5,517 nt of DNA. It comes from Alistipes sp. GTDB lineage: Bacteria; Bacteroidota; Bacteroidia; Bacteroidales; Rikenellaceae. Numbering within the stretch: the stretch's first letter is position 1; each line of letters begins with the position of its first letter. Positions 1 through 5,517 of the stretch are shown here, in pieces. Where the stretch lies: the NCBI GenBank assembly GCA_019422485.1, contig JAHZDG010000018.1, positions 39,247 through 44,763 on the forward strand, read 5' to 3'. Both the position numbers and the translations under genes were made by a program. Under the pieces are notes generated by a model, which was given only the letters and a program-made list of their open reading frames with translations, was not told where the DNA came from and ran no database searches.

Positions 1-1
1 C

Positions 2-607
2 TCGATCCAATATCATCTGCAGGAGTTTCTGATTCAATACAAGCGTCCCAGCTTGAAAGACCGGGACATGCTTCGCTATCGCATCGACGGATCCAGTATG
101 TTCACCGATCGGGCACCGAACGATCACCAAACTGAAAAACGCCGAGCCCAAATCTATCAACGCTCCTATACCGCGTTCTTTTACGACCTGCTTCATCTGG
201 ATATCGACAACGACCCGCGTCATTTATCGGCATTTCGCGTCTACGGGTATGACCTCTCCCCAATCAGCATCCATGCCACCCATCACATTTCCGATTCATT
301 AAATCTGCACGCCGTCACGCTGCATTTCCCGCCCGAAAGAATCGTCATTGATCCGCAGCATCCCCCGAAGACTCCAATCTACGGACAACTTCTCGTCGTC
401 TATCAAAAGCGCGTTTTATCGGGCATTGTCTACCGGAAACCGATGTTTTTCCTCGATGATTTCGGCAACTTCGGATCGGATTCGGGCATTTTTTTCGAAG
501 GCGACATGTCTCTGCAACGAATTGGCGACATGCTTCCCGCCAATTACCGTCCGCCTGTCGTTCCCCGACACTCATCGAACCCATCAGACCTTTTCCTAAA
601 CTATTAA
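2..607 (+). CDS. Hypothetical protein, C-terminal part (5' end outside window)
   Basis: The frame is open from base 2 to a TAA at 605-607, giving at least 201 residues. The TTG at 53 is the first possible start inside the window, but the frame continues upstream of it in the same style (SIQYHLQEFLIQYK...), so the gene most likely starts outside the window. I do not recognise the family. The visible part is soluble-looking, rich in aromatic, Pro, Asp and His residues, with alternating hydrophobic stretches (for example YGQLLVVYQKRVLSGIVYRK) that suggest beta-strands. A segment with DLLHLDIDNDPRHLSAFRVYGYD precedes it. The tail after the LPANYRPP stretch is polar and probably disordered. No membrane segment, signal or catalytic motif is visible in this part. 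The frame competes with an antisense frame at 345-725, which I consider a shadow. No convincing terminator follows the stop. Coding status is fairly sure, function unknown. Confidence 0.72.
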   Translation, partial: SIQYHLQEFLIQYKRPSLKDRDMLRYRIDGSSMFTDRAPNDHQTEKRRAQIYQRSYTAFFYDLLHLDIDNDPRHLSAFRVYGYDLSPISIHATHHISDSLNLHAVTLHFPPERIVIDPQHPPKTPIYGQLLVVYQKRVLSGIVYRKPMFFLDDFGNFGSDSGIFFEGDMSLQRIGDMLPANYRPPVVPRHSSNPSDLFLNY

Positions 608-729
608 TCGGTTTCCATCCCTCACAAAGCCCCTTTCTATATGCCGCTACACTCAGAGACAAGACCTCATAAACCATTCGGCCTGTTTTCGCTGTCTCAC
701 ACACCCTCAAAAATTTCTCCGGCAAACAC

Positions 730-758
730 TTGAGACATGGGCTTTTTTTGTATTTTTA
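730..758 (+). promoter_or_regulatory. Candidate Bacteroidetes-type promoter for the esterase gene (weak)
   Basis: TTG at 730-732 could be the -33 element. TATTTTTA at 751-758 matches the -7 consensus TAnnTTTG except for its last base, and the spacer is 18 bases. This would place the transcript start near 762 and leave a leader of about 20 bases before the ATG at 784. The region is T-rich, so a partial match can arise by chance. The same TTG could be taken as a translation start for a longer esterase, which I consider less likely. Confidence 0.3.
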
Positions 759-783
759 CCCTGTCAATCAAAGAATCATCAAC

Positions 784-2067
784 ATGAAAAAACTTCTATG
801 TTTCCTACTCCTGGTATGTGCGTTTGGCGTATTCAGTCCGCTCAACGCCCAACCGGCACAAAAATTAATCAATGTGATCGTCTCTCCCGATCACGCCGAC
901 TGGCAGTATGAAGTAGGGGAAGAAGCCACGTTCACGATTCAGGTGGTCCAAGCGGCCAATCCCGTTGAAGATGTAACGGTGGATTATGAATTAGGCCCGG
1001 AATTCTTCCCGAACGTCACAAAAGAAAACGTACCGCTGAAAGACGGCAAGTTGACCTTGAAGGCTAAAATGACCGAACCCGGTTTTATCCGTTGCAAGGT
1101 CAAAGCCCACAAAGACGGACACAGCTATGACGGCATGGCCACCGTTGCCTTCAGCCCGGAGAAGATCCAACCGACCTCACCGGATCCTGAAGATTTCGAT
1201 GAATTCTGGGCCAACAACATCGCCGAAGCCCGGAAAACTCCTCTCGAACCGCTCGTGACCCTGATGCCTGACCGGTGCACTCCGACGCAGAATTACTATC
1301 ATGTTCGTTTCCAGAACGACCGTCCCAACTCTTTCATCTACGGCATCCTGATCGTACCCAAGAAAGAGGGTAAATATCCGGCCATTCTCAACGTTCCGGG
1401 AGCCGGTGTTGGCGGACGCGTCGGACATAACCTGGGGGATCGCATCATCACCCTGCAATTGGGCATCCACGGCATTCCGGTCGATATGCCCGCAGAAGTC
1501 TATCGCAACCTGAGTAGTGCAGGTCTGAGCGGATATTGGCGCAATAACATCAACGATCGCGACAAACACTACTACAAACGTGTATACATCGGTTGTATCC
1601 GAGCTCTTGATTTTCTCTGCTCACTGCCCGAATTCAACGGAACGTTAGGTGTAACCGGCGGCAGTCAGGGTGGAGCGCTTTCGATAGTAACAGCCGCACT
1701 CGATCCCCGGATTCAATTCCTGGCTCTCAACCACCCGGCATTATGTGATTTTGCAGGCTATCTGAATCACCGGGCCGGAGGTTGGCCTCACTACTTCCGT
1801 GAAGAGGCTCCCAAACCCGGCGAAGTCGAAGCACTGGCCTATTACGATGTGGTCAATTTCGCCAAACGCCTCAAAGTTCCCAGCTGGTTCACCTGGGGAT
1901 ACAACGATGTGGTTTGTCCGCCGACCTCGATGTATGCCGCATACAACAGCATTACCGCACCGAAAGAACTGCATCTGTTCCTCGATTCCGGTCACTGGAT
2001 CTATCCCGAACAGCGAGAAGCCAGTCAGGCATGGTTGAAAGCCCACTGCATGAAATCATACAAATAG
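784..2067 (+). CDS. Secreted acetyl xylan esterase / deacetylase (AXE1, CE7-like)
   Basis: A 427-residue alpha/beta-hydrolase predicted to remove acetyl groups from a polysaccharide or small ester in the periplasm or outside the cell. The ATG at 784 is preferred because it opens directly into a signal peptide (MKKLLCFLLLVCAFGVFSPLNA, likely cut after Ala22). An in-frame TTG at 730 would bury that signal behind 18 extra residues. Residues about 25-120 form a beta-rich, Ig-like domain (YEVGEEATFTIQV...). The hydrolase domain begins near the DPEDFDEFW stretch, typical of AXE1 proteins. The nucleophile elbow GGSQGG carries Ser294, Asp375 lies in WGYNDVVCPP, and His404 in DSGHW. These spacings (81 and 110 residues) are close to those in characterised CE7 enzymes. 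The CE7 Arg-Gly-Gln motif is not evident: the matching region (about 226-232) reads LGIHGIP. The gene looks monocistronic, with a terminator 23 bases after the stop. The fold is sure; the exact substrate is not, and cephalosporin-C or other acetyl esters are alternatives to xylan. Confidence 0.93.
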   Translation: MKKLLCFLLLVCAFGVFSPLNAQPAQKLINVIVSPDHADWQYEVGEEATFTIQVVQAANPVEDVTVDYELGPEFFPNVTKENVPLKDGKLTLKAKMTEPGFIRCKVKAHKDGHSYDGMATVAFSPEKIQPTSPDPEDFDEFWANNIAEARKTPLEPLVTLMPDRCTPTQNYYHVRFQNDRPNSFIYGILIVPKKEGKYPAILNVPGAGVGGRVGHNLGDRIITLQLGIHGIPVDMPAEVYRNLSSAGLSGYWRNNINDRDKHYYKRVYIGCIRALDFLCSLPEFNGTLGVTGGSQGGALSIVTAALDPRIQFLALNHPALCDFAGYLNHRAGGWPHYFREEAPKPGEVEALAYYDVVNFAKRLKVPSWFTWGYNDVVCPPTSMYAAYNSITAPKELHLFLDSGHWIYPEQREASQAWLKAHCMKSYK

Positions 2068-2089
2068 GAAACACCCATCCAACCTTCAT

Positions 2090-2126
2090 AAAGAGCTATA
2101 AACAATCCGGTTTATAGCTCTTTTTT
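2090..2126 (+). terminator. Rho-independent terminator after the esterase gene
   Basis: A perfect 14-base inverted repeat, AAAGAGCTATAAAC (2090-2103) and GTTTATAGCTCTTT (2110-2123), flanks a 6-base loop AATCCG. The last strand runs into a T tract at 2121-2126. It lies 23 bases past the esterase stop. The 5' arm begins with A residues that pair with the T tract, so it may work to some degree in both directions, but no gene converges on it here. It separates the esterase from the efflux operon. Confidence 0.93.
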
Positions 2127-2214
2127 ATAACCTTCTTCCCAAGTCTTGAGCTTTGCAACAGCCCTCGGTCAACATTCTTTTCTAACTATTTTTCCGTAAA
2201 ACCGCACAAAAAGG

Positions 2215-2245
2215 TTGACCAGGAAAAATATTCTTTTTATGTTTG
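2215..2245 (+). promoter_or_regulatory. Bacteroidetes-type promoter of the tetR-efflux operon
   Basis: TATGTTTG at 2238-2245 is a full match to the Bacteroidetes -7 consensus TAnnTTTG. TTG at 2215-2217 serves as the -33 element after a 20-base spacer. The transcript start is expected near 2248-2252, giving an A/T-rich leader of under 30 bases to the ATG at 2278, a usual arrangement for this phylum. The promoter also argues against starting the regulator at the in-frame TTG at 2215 or ATG at 2239, since both lie inside promoter elements. Confidence 0.72.
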
Positions 2246-2247
2246 TA

Positions 2248-2278
2248 TTAACAATTCTGTTAAATAAAATTGTTAACA
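2248..2278 (+). promoter_or_regulatory. Candidate TetR operator cluster between promoter and start codon
   Basis: Three elements built on the same half-site stand in 31 bases: TTAACA (2248-2253), TGTTAA (2258-2263) and the self-complementary TGTTAACA (2271-2278). The first two form a 16-base palindrome with a 4-base centre, a size typical of TetR-family operators. TTAACAATT (2248-2256) also pairs with AATTGTTAA (2268-2276) as a perfect 9-base inverted repeat around 11 bases. The cluster begins right after the -7 box and reaches the A of the regulator's start codon, so a bound protein would block transcription of the entire operon. Binding by the adjacent TetR protein is inferred. Confidence 0.6.
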
Positions 2279-2910
2279 TGCAAAGAGAAATCGAACAACC
2301 TATCAACAATAAAGAAGCGGCCATCCTGGCGGCTGCCGAGCGAGAGTTTCTGACCAAAGGATTTGCCGGAGCACGAACGGTTGCCATTGCGCAGGCCGCA
2401 GGGGTCACCCATGCCATGCTCCACTACTATTTCCGAACCAAAGAACATCTCTTCAATCGGATTTTGGATGAAAAGATGCGCATCATGGGGGAATCCGTTT
2501 TAGCTGCCTGCGGACAACCGGGCTTGCCGGTGGCCGACCGTATTCGTGAGAGCATCGAACGCCACTTTGATTTCATAGCCGCCAACCCAGACCTGCCCCG
2601 ATTTATTGTCAATGAGGTTTTTACCAACCCTCAACGTTACGAAACAATGCAAAAGCGCATTTCTCTGATCGCCGACCGACTGATCGCCGACCTGCAATGC
2701 GGATTAGATGCCGCTGCAGATGCCGGAGAAGGGGAGAGAATAGATGCCCGTATGCTGATTCTGGACATTATTTCCCTCAACATATTCCCCTTTTTGGCCT
2801 ATCCGCTCATTGAGCCGGTCTTCGGATATTCACCGGAAAGTCGAGAACATTTTCTCGCCCAACGCAAACAAGAAAATGTCGAAACCATTCTGCGTCGCAT
2901 TAAAAAATAA
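2278..2910 (+). CDS. TetR/AcrR-family transcriptional repressor of the efflux operon
   Basis: A 210-residue protein, a normal length for the TetR family. The N-terminal DNA-binding domain spans about residues 12-58: KEAAILAAAEREF is helix 1, RTVAIAQAAGVTHAMLHYYF (33-52) is the helix-turn-helix, and RTKEHLF is the usual helix 4 start. The C-terminal part (about 70-210) is helical and would form the ligand-binding and dimer domain. Its end (FPFLAYPLIEPVFGYSPESREHF) is reminiscent of regulators that sit beside ABC-2 efflux genes. The ATG at 2278 is chosen because upstream in-frame starts at 2215 and 2239 fall within the promoter. It is the first gene of the operon and ends 6 bases before the TolC gene, so it would autoregulate through the palindromes at 2248-2278. 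The ligand is unknown. E. coli CecR (YbiH), which controls ybhGFSR, is the closest functional parallel I can name; this is inferred from context. Confidence 0.93.
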   Translation: MQREIEQPINNKEAAILAAAEREFLTKGFAGARTVAIAQAAGVTHAMLHYYFRTKEHLFNRILDEKMRIMGESVLAACGQPGLPVADRIRESIERHFDFIAANPDLPRFIVNEVFTNPQRYETMQKRISLIADRLIADLQCGLDAAADAGEGERIDARMLILDIISLNIFPFLAYPLIEPVFGYSPESREHFLAQRKQENVETILRRIKK

Positions 2911-2916
2911 GCTCCC

Positions 2917-4194
2917 ATGAAACGACTTTTGTTTTTGACAGGCACCCTGCTGAGTACGGTTTGGACTCTTCAAGGACAAACCCTCGACGAATGTCATCGC
3001 TTAGCCTGCGAGCACTATCCCGAAATCCAGCAATATCACCTGATCCGTCTGACCGAGCAGTACGATCTTTCGAACGCTGCTCGTGCCTGGTTACCGCAGG
3101 TTTCCCTGTCAGCTCAAACAACCTGGCAAAATAAGGTACCTGAATTCCCTGATGCATTTTCAGCGATCCTGGCCCAACAAAATCTTTCGCTGCAAGGCCT
3201 CAACAAAAATCAATACAAAATTGCCCTGGAAGTCAATCAAACCATTTGGGACGGAGGACAGTCAAAGGCCAACCGTCGCATGGCCCAGGCAACGGCTACC
3301 GAACAAGAACAACAAACTGCTGTCGATTTATACGCCCTCAAAGAACGTATCAACAATCTGTATTTTGGCATTCTACTCCTCGACGAACGACTTCATCAGA
3401 CCGAACTTACCCTTGATTTATTGCAAAGCAATCTGGAAAAGATCCGGGCATGGGTTCGTAATGGGGTAGCCTTACAAACTGACGCGGATGCCATCGAAGC
3501 AGAATGGCTGGCTGTCGGCCAACAGCGCACACAAATCGAAACCTCTCGAGAGAGCTACCGTCGCATGTTAACAATCTTCATCGGACGCCCGTTAGACAAC
3601 GAATTGCAACGACCCCAACTCTCCGAACCGCTTTCTCGCGAATCGGCCCGTCCGGAATTGGCACTCTTCCAAGCCCAAAGTGACCGCCTTATGGCTCAAG
3701 AGTCAGCCATTAAATCATCCACTCGCCCAAAGTTCGGACTCTTCGCCCAAGGTTATTACGGCTATCCGGGACTCGACTATTTTGCAGGCATGTTTTCTTC
3801 GGACTGGTCCTGGAATGCCCTGATCGGAATCAAAATGTCATGGAACTTCGGCGCGTACTACACCAAGAAAAACAACCTCTCCAAACTGCGCATCGCCCGA
3901 CAACAAATTGACCTGCACCGCGACATTTTTCTATTCAACAGTCGACTCCAGGTCGCGGAAGAAGAGGGTAAAATTTCTCGTCTACAACAAACCTTAGCCG
4001 ACGACGACCGCATTGTCGCTTTACGGGGATCGGTACGGGAAGCCGCTGAGTCAAAACTCCGGAACGGCGTAATCGACACCAACGATCTGCTCCAAAAAAT
4101 TACCGACGAAGCTACGGCTCGTTCGGCCCGTTCAGCCCGCGAAATCGAGCTACTCCAAACCATCTATGAACTCAAACATACGATTAACCGATAA
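2917..4194 (+). CDS. TolC-family outer-membrane efflux channel
   Basis: A 425-residue outer-membrane efflux protein (OEP family), in the usual size range. It should trimerise into a beta-barrel with a long periplasmic alpha-helical tunnel and serve as the exit duct of the pump. An N-terminal signal peptide (MKRLLFLTGTLLSTVWTLQG) is followed by TLDECHRLACEHYPEIQQ, the standard first helix of the family. Two related halves are visible. The first ends its strand region with NQTIWDGGQSKANR (about 107-119). The second begins with RPKFGLFAQGYYGYPG (about 270-285) and closes with the family's characteristic NGVIDTNDLLQ (383-393). There is no lipobox, so it is not of the lipidated OprM/NodT type. It starts 6 bases after the regulator stop, and its stop TAA shares one base with the ATG of the adaptor gene (A at 4194), suggesting translational coupling. 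Confidence 0.94.
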   Translation: MKRLLFLTGTLLSTVWTLQGQTLDECHRLACEHYPEIQQYHLIRLTEQYDLSNAARAWLPQVSLSAQTTWQNKVPEFPDAFSAILAQQNLSLQGLNKNQYKIALEVNQTIWDGGQSKANRRMAQATATEQEQQTAVDLYALKERINNLYFGILLLDERLHQTELTLDLLQSNLEKIRAWVRNGVALQTDADAIEAEWLAVGQQRTQIETSRESYRRMLTIFIGRPLDNELQRPQLSEPLSRESARPELALFQAQSDRLMAQESAIKSSTRPKFGLFAQGYYGYPGLDYFAGMFSSDWSWNALIGIKMSWNFGAYYTKKNNLSKLRIARQQIDLHRDIFLFNSRLQVAEEEGKISRLQQTLADDDRIVALRGSVREAAESKLRNGVIDTNDLLQKITDEATARSARSAREIELLQTIYELKHTINR

Positions 4195-5090
4195 TGCGAC
4201 CTACCATGAAACGATCGATTTTTCTCTTTCTTCCGCTCTCGTTGATCGGATGCGGCAACAACCCCTCTTTCGATGCGACAGGCACTTTTGAAGCGACCGA
4301 AATTACACTCTCTGCCGAAGCTGCCGGGCGCATTCTCTTCTTTGATGTAGAAGAAGGGGATCTCATTCAGCAGGGAATAACGGTCGGTGCCATCGACACC
4401 GTACAGCTCTATCTGCAAAAACTGCAACTGGAACGACAGGTAGCCTCGACCCGCAGCAACCGTCCTGACATTCAAAAGCAAGCCGCCGCCCTGCGCGAAC
4501 AAATCCGCCAGCAACAGAACGAACGTCGTCGTATCGAAAACCTGCTCAAAGACGGAGCCGCCACCACCAAACAACGAGACGATATCGAAGCCCAACTTAA
4601 AATTTCGGAAGGGCAATTGGAAGCTCTGCTCTCAACCTTGCATAACAACACGGCTTCCATCGACGAAAATTCATCGGCCATCGAGTTACAAATCGCCCAA
4701 ATCGAAGACCGCCTGCAAAAATGCCGGATCGTATCACCCGTCACCGGCACTGTTCTGGCCAAATATGCCGAAGCTGGAGAATTGGCCACAACCGGTCGCC
4801 CGTTAATGAAAGTAGCCGATCTGCAACGGATCTACCTGCGCGCTTATTTCACTTCGGAGCAACTGGCGTCTTTACGATTGGGACAAAAGGTGGTCGTCAC
4901 AGCTGATTTTGGCGGAGATGAACAGATCGATTACCCAGGAGAAATCGTTTGGATCGCATCGGAAAGCGAATTCACACCCAAGAGCATCCAAACCCGTCAA
5001 TCACGGGCCAACCTGGTCTATGCCGTCAAGATTGCCGTTGAAAATGACGGACAGCTGAAACTCGGTCTCTATGGAGAAGTTAAGTTATGA
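4194..5090 (+). CDS. HlyD-family periplasmic adaptor (membrane fusion) lipoprotein
   Basis: A 298-residue adaptor that would link the inner-membrane ABC transporter to the TolC channel. The N-terminus is a lipoprotein signal: FLFLPLSLIGC has lipobox LIGC with Cys20, the expected lipidation site. The ATG at 4194 overlaps the preceding stop; an ATG at 4206 gives a 16-residue signal and is equally credible. Residues about 30-68 (GTFEATEITLSAEAAGRI...VEEGDLI) are the first half of a lipoyl-like domain. Residues about 70-178 form a coiled-coil hairpin rich in Gln, Glu and Arg. Residues 178-205 (IVSPVTGTVLAKYAEAGE) complete the lipoyl domain, and a beta-barrel follows. At the hairpin tip, R113, L117 and T124 match the spacing of the Arg-Leu-Ser contact motif of TolC-dependent adaptors, with Thr for Ser. 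Layout and size resemble E. coli YbhG. The TGA overlaps the ATPase ATG by 4 bases. Confidence 0.92.
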   Translation: MRPTMKRSIFLFLPLSLIGCGNNPSFDATGTFEATEITLSAEAAGRILFFDVEEGDLIQQGITVGAIDTVQLYLQKLQLERQVASTRSNRPDIQKQAAALREQIRQQQNERRRIENLLKDGAATTKQRDDIEAQLKISEGQLEALLSTLHNNTASIDENSSAIELQIAQIEDRLQKCRIVSPVTGTVLAKYAEAGELATTGRPLMKVADLQRIYLRAYFTSEQLASLRLGQKVVVTADFGGDEQIDYPGEIVWIASESEFTPKSIQTRQSRANLVYAVKIAVENDGQLKLGLYGEVKL

Positions 5091-5517
5091 AAGAATACAT
5101 AACAGATCCCTCTGCCGCTATTGATGTGCGAGGTTTGAGCAAAAGTTACGGGTCCTTGACCGCTCTCGACGACATTTCTTTCACCGTTCGTCCGGGAGAA
5201 CTCTTCGGCTTGATCGGACCTGACGGAGCCGGAAAAACCACTCTGTTCCGCCTGCTCACCACCCTGATCAACCCGGATCGGGGTGAGGCTTCAGTCGACG
5301 GTCTGGATATTGTAAAGGATTACCCCCAAATCCGTCAACGCGTCGGCTATATGCCGGGACGATTCTCTCTCTATCCCGACCTGACTGTCGAAGAAAACCT
5401 GACGTTCTTCGCAGCTCTATTCAACGTAAAGATCGCCGACAACTATGAGTTAATCGCGCCCATATACCGACAAATAGAGCCGTTCCGAAAACGAAAAGCC
5501 GGGAATCTCTCTGGTGG
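5087..5517 (+). CDS. ABC-2-type efflux ATPase, N-terminal part (3' end outside window)
   Basis: The first 143 codons of an ABC ATPase that would power efflux through permeases encoded beyond the right edge. The ATG at 5087 overlaps the adaptor's TGA (ATGA). Visible in order: A-loop Tyr21 (LSKSYGSLTAL), Walker A GPDGAGKT (44-51), Q-loop region VGYMPGRFSLYPDLTVEEN (86-104), and the start of the signature motif LSG(G) at 141 onward, where the window ends. Walker B, D-loop and H-loop are outside. The GPDGAGKTTL Walker A and GYMP...LY.DLTVEENL stretch resemble the first nucleotide-binding domain of E. coli YbhF, which carries two such domains in one chain. Whether this gene is a single or double ATPase cannot be seen. 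The Q-loop glutamine expected after GYMP is Gly91. ABC ATPase identity is certain; the YbhF-like role rests on similarity and on the neighbouring TetR, TolC and HlyD genes. Confidence 0.93.
   Translation, partial: MKEYITDPSAAIDVRGLSKSYGSLTALDDISFTVRPGELFGLIGPDGAGKTTLFRLLTTLINPDRGEASVDGLDIVKDYPQIRQRVGYMPGRFSLYPDLTVEENLTFFAALFNVKIADNYELIAPIYRQIEPFRKRKAGNLSG

Noticed and set aside
596..620. Short AAAC...GTTT hairpin after the left-edge gene as a terminator
   Set aside because: The stem is only four weak pairs and no T tract follows.
345..725. Antisense frame of 126 residues opposite the left-edge gene
   Set aside because: It lies across a plausible coding frame and a noncoding gap, has low-complexity basic and Cys-rich content, and shows no recognisable domain.
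730..783. In-frame TTG start extending the esterase by 18 residues
   Set aside because: The extension would place polar and aromatic residues before a clean signal peptide starting at the ATG at 784.
800..822. Possible lipobox (LLVC at Cys12) in the esterase signal peptide
   Set aside because: The residue before Cys is Val, not Gly, Ala or Ser, and the hydrophobic core continues beyond it to a normal signal peptidase I type end at Ala22.
2167..2220. Inverted repeat GGTCAAC (2167-2173) and GTTGACC (2214-2220) reaching the -33 element
   Set aside because: Seven-base arms 40 bases apart are expected by chance in a region this size, and there is no sign of repeated half-sites or link to the TTAACA cluster.
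2215..2277. In-frame TTG (2215) and ATG (2239) starts for the TetR gene
   Set aside because: They coincide with the -33 and -7 elements and translate the operator. The ATG at 2278 gives a normal TetR length and N-terminus.
4164..4616. Antisense frame of 150 residues opposite the adaptor gene
   Set aside because: The + strand frame encodes a clear lipoprotein signal and HlyD-type domains, so this is a shadow.

Overview
The window looks like chromosomal DNA from a member of the Bacteroidetes, most likely Bacteroidales. The main reasons are a near-ideal Bacteroidetes promoter (TTG, 20 bases, then TATGTTTG) ahead of the regulator gene, A-rich leaders without Shine-Dalgarno motifs, and proteins that read as typical of that phylum. 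Base composition is roughly balanced. No rRNA, tRNA, CRISPR array or insertion sequence was seen. All real genes lie on the + strand.

Left part (2-607): the C-terminal portion of a protein of unknown function that enters from the left edge. A noncoding gap of about 175 bases follows, with a weak candidate promoter. Middle (784-2067): a secreted esterase of the acetyl xylan esterase / cephalosporin-C deacetylase type (AXE1, CE7-like). It has a signal peptide, an N-terminal beta-rich domain and a complete Ser-Asp-His triad. A strong Rho-independent terminator (2090-2126) closes this unit.

Right part (2215-5517): the start of a drug-efflux-type operon that runs off the right edge. Its genes are a TetR repressor (2278-2910), a TolC-family outer-membrane channel (2917-4194), an HlyD-family periplasmic adaptor predicted to be a lipoprotein (4194-5090), and the first 143 codons of an ABC ATPase (from 5087). 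The genes are separated by 6 bases, then overlap by 1 and by 4 bases, so they are almost certainly cotranscribed and probably translationally coupled. The order and the ATPase sequence resemble the E. coli CecR-YbhGFSR system, but here the TolC gene is inside the operon. Membrane permease genes of the ABC-2 type are expected just beyond the right edge.

The most informative noncoding element is a cluster of TTAACA/TGTTAA half-sites (2248-2278) between the -7 box and the regulator's start codon. It is the natural candidate operator through which the TetR protein would repress itself and the whole pump. I see no clearly new biological system. The points most worth checking are this operator, the Q-loop Gln-to-Gly change in the ATPase, the adaptor's lipoprotein signal, and the missing Arg-Gly-Gln motif in the esterase.
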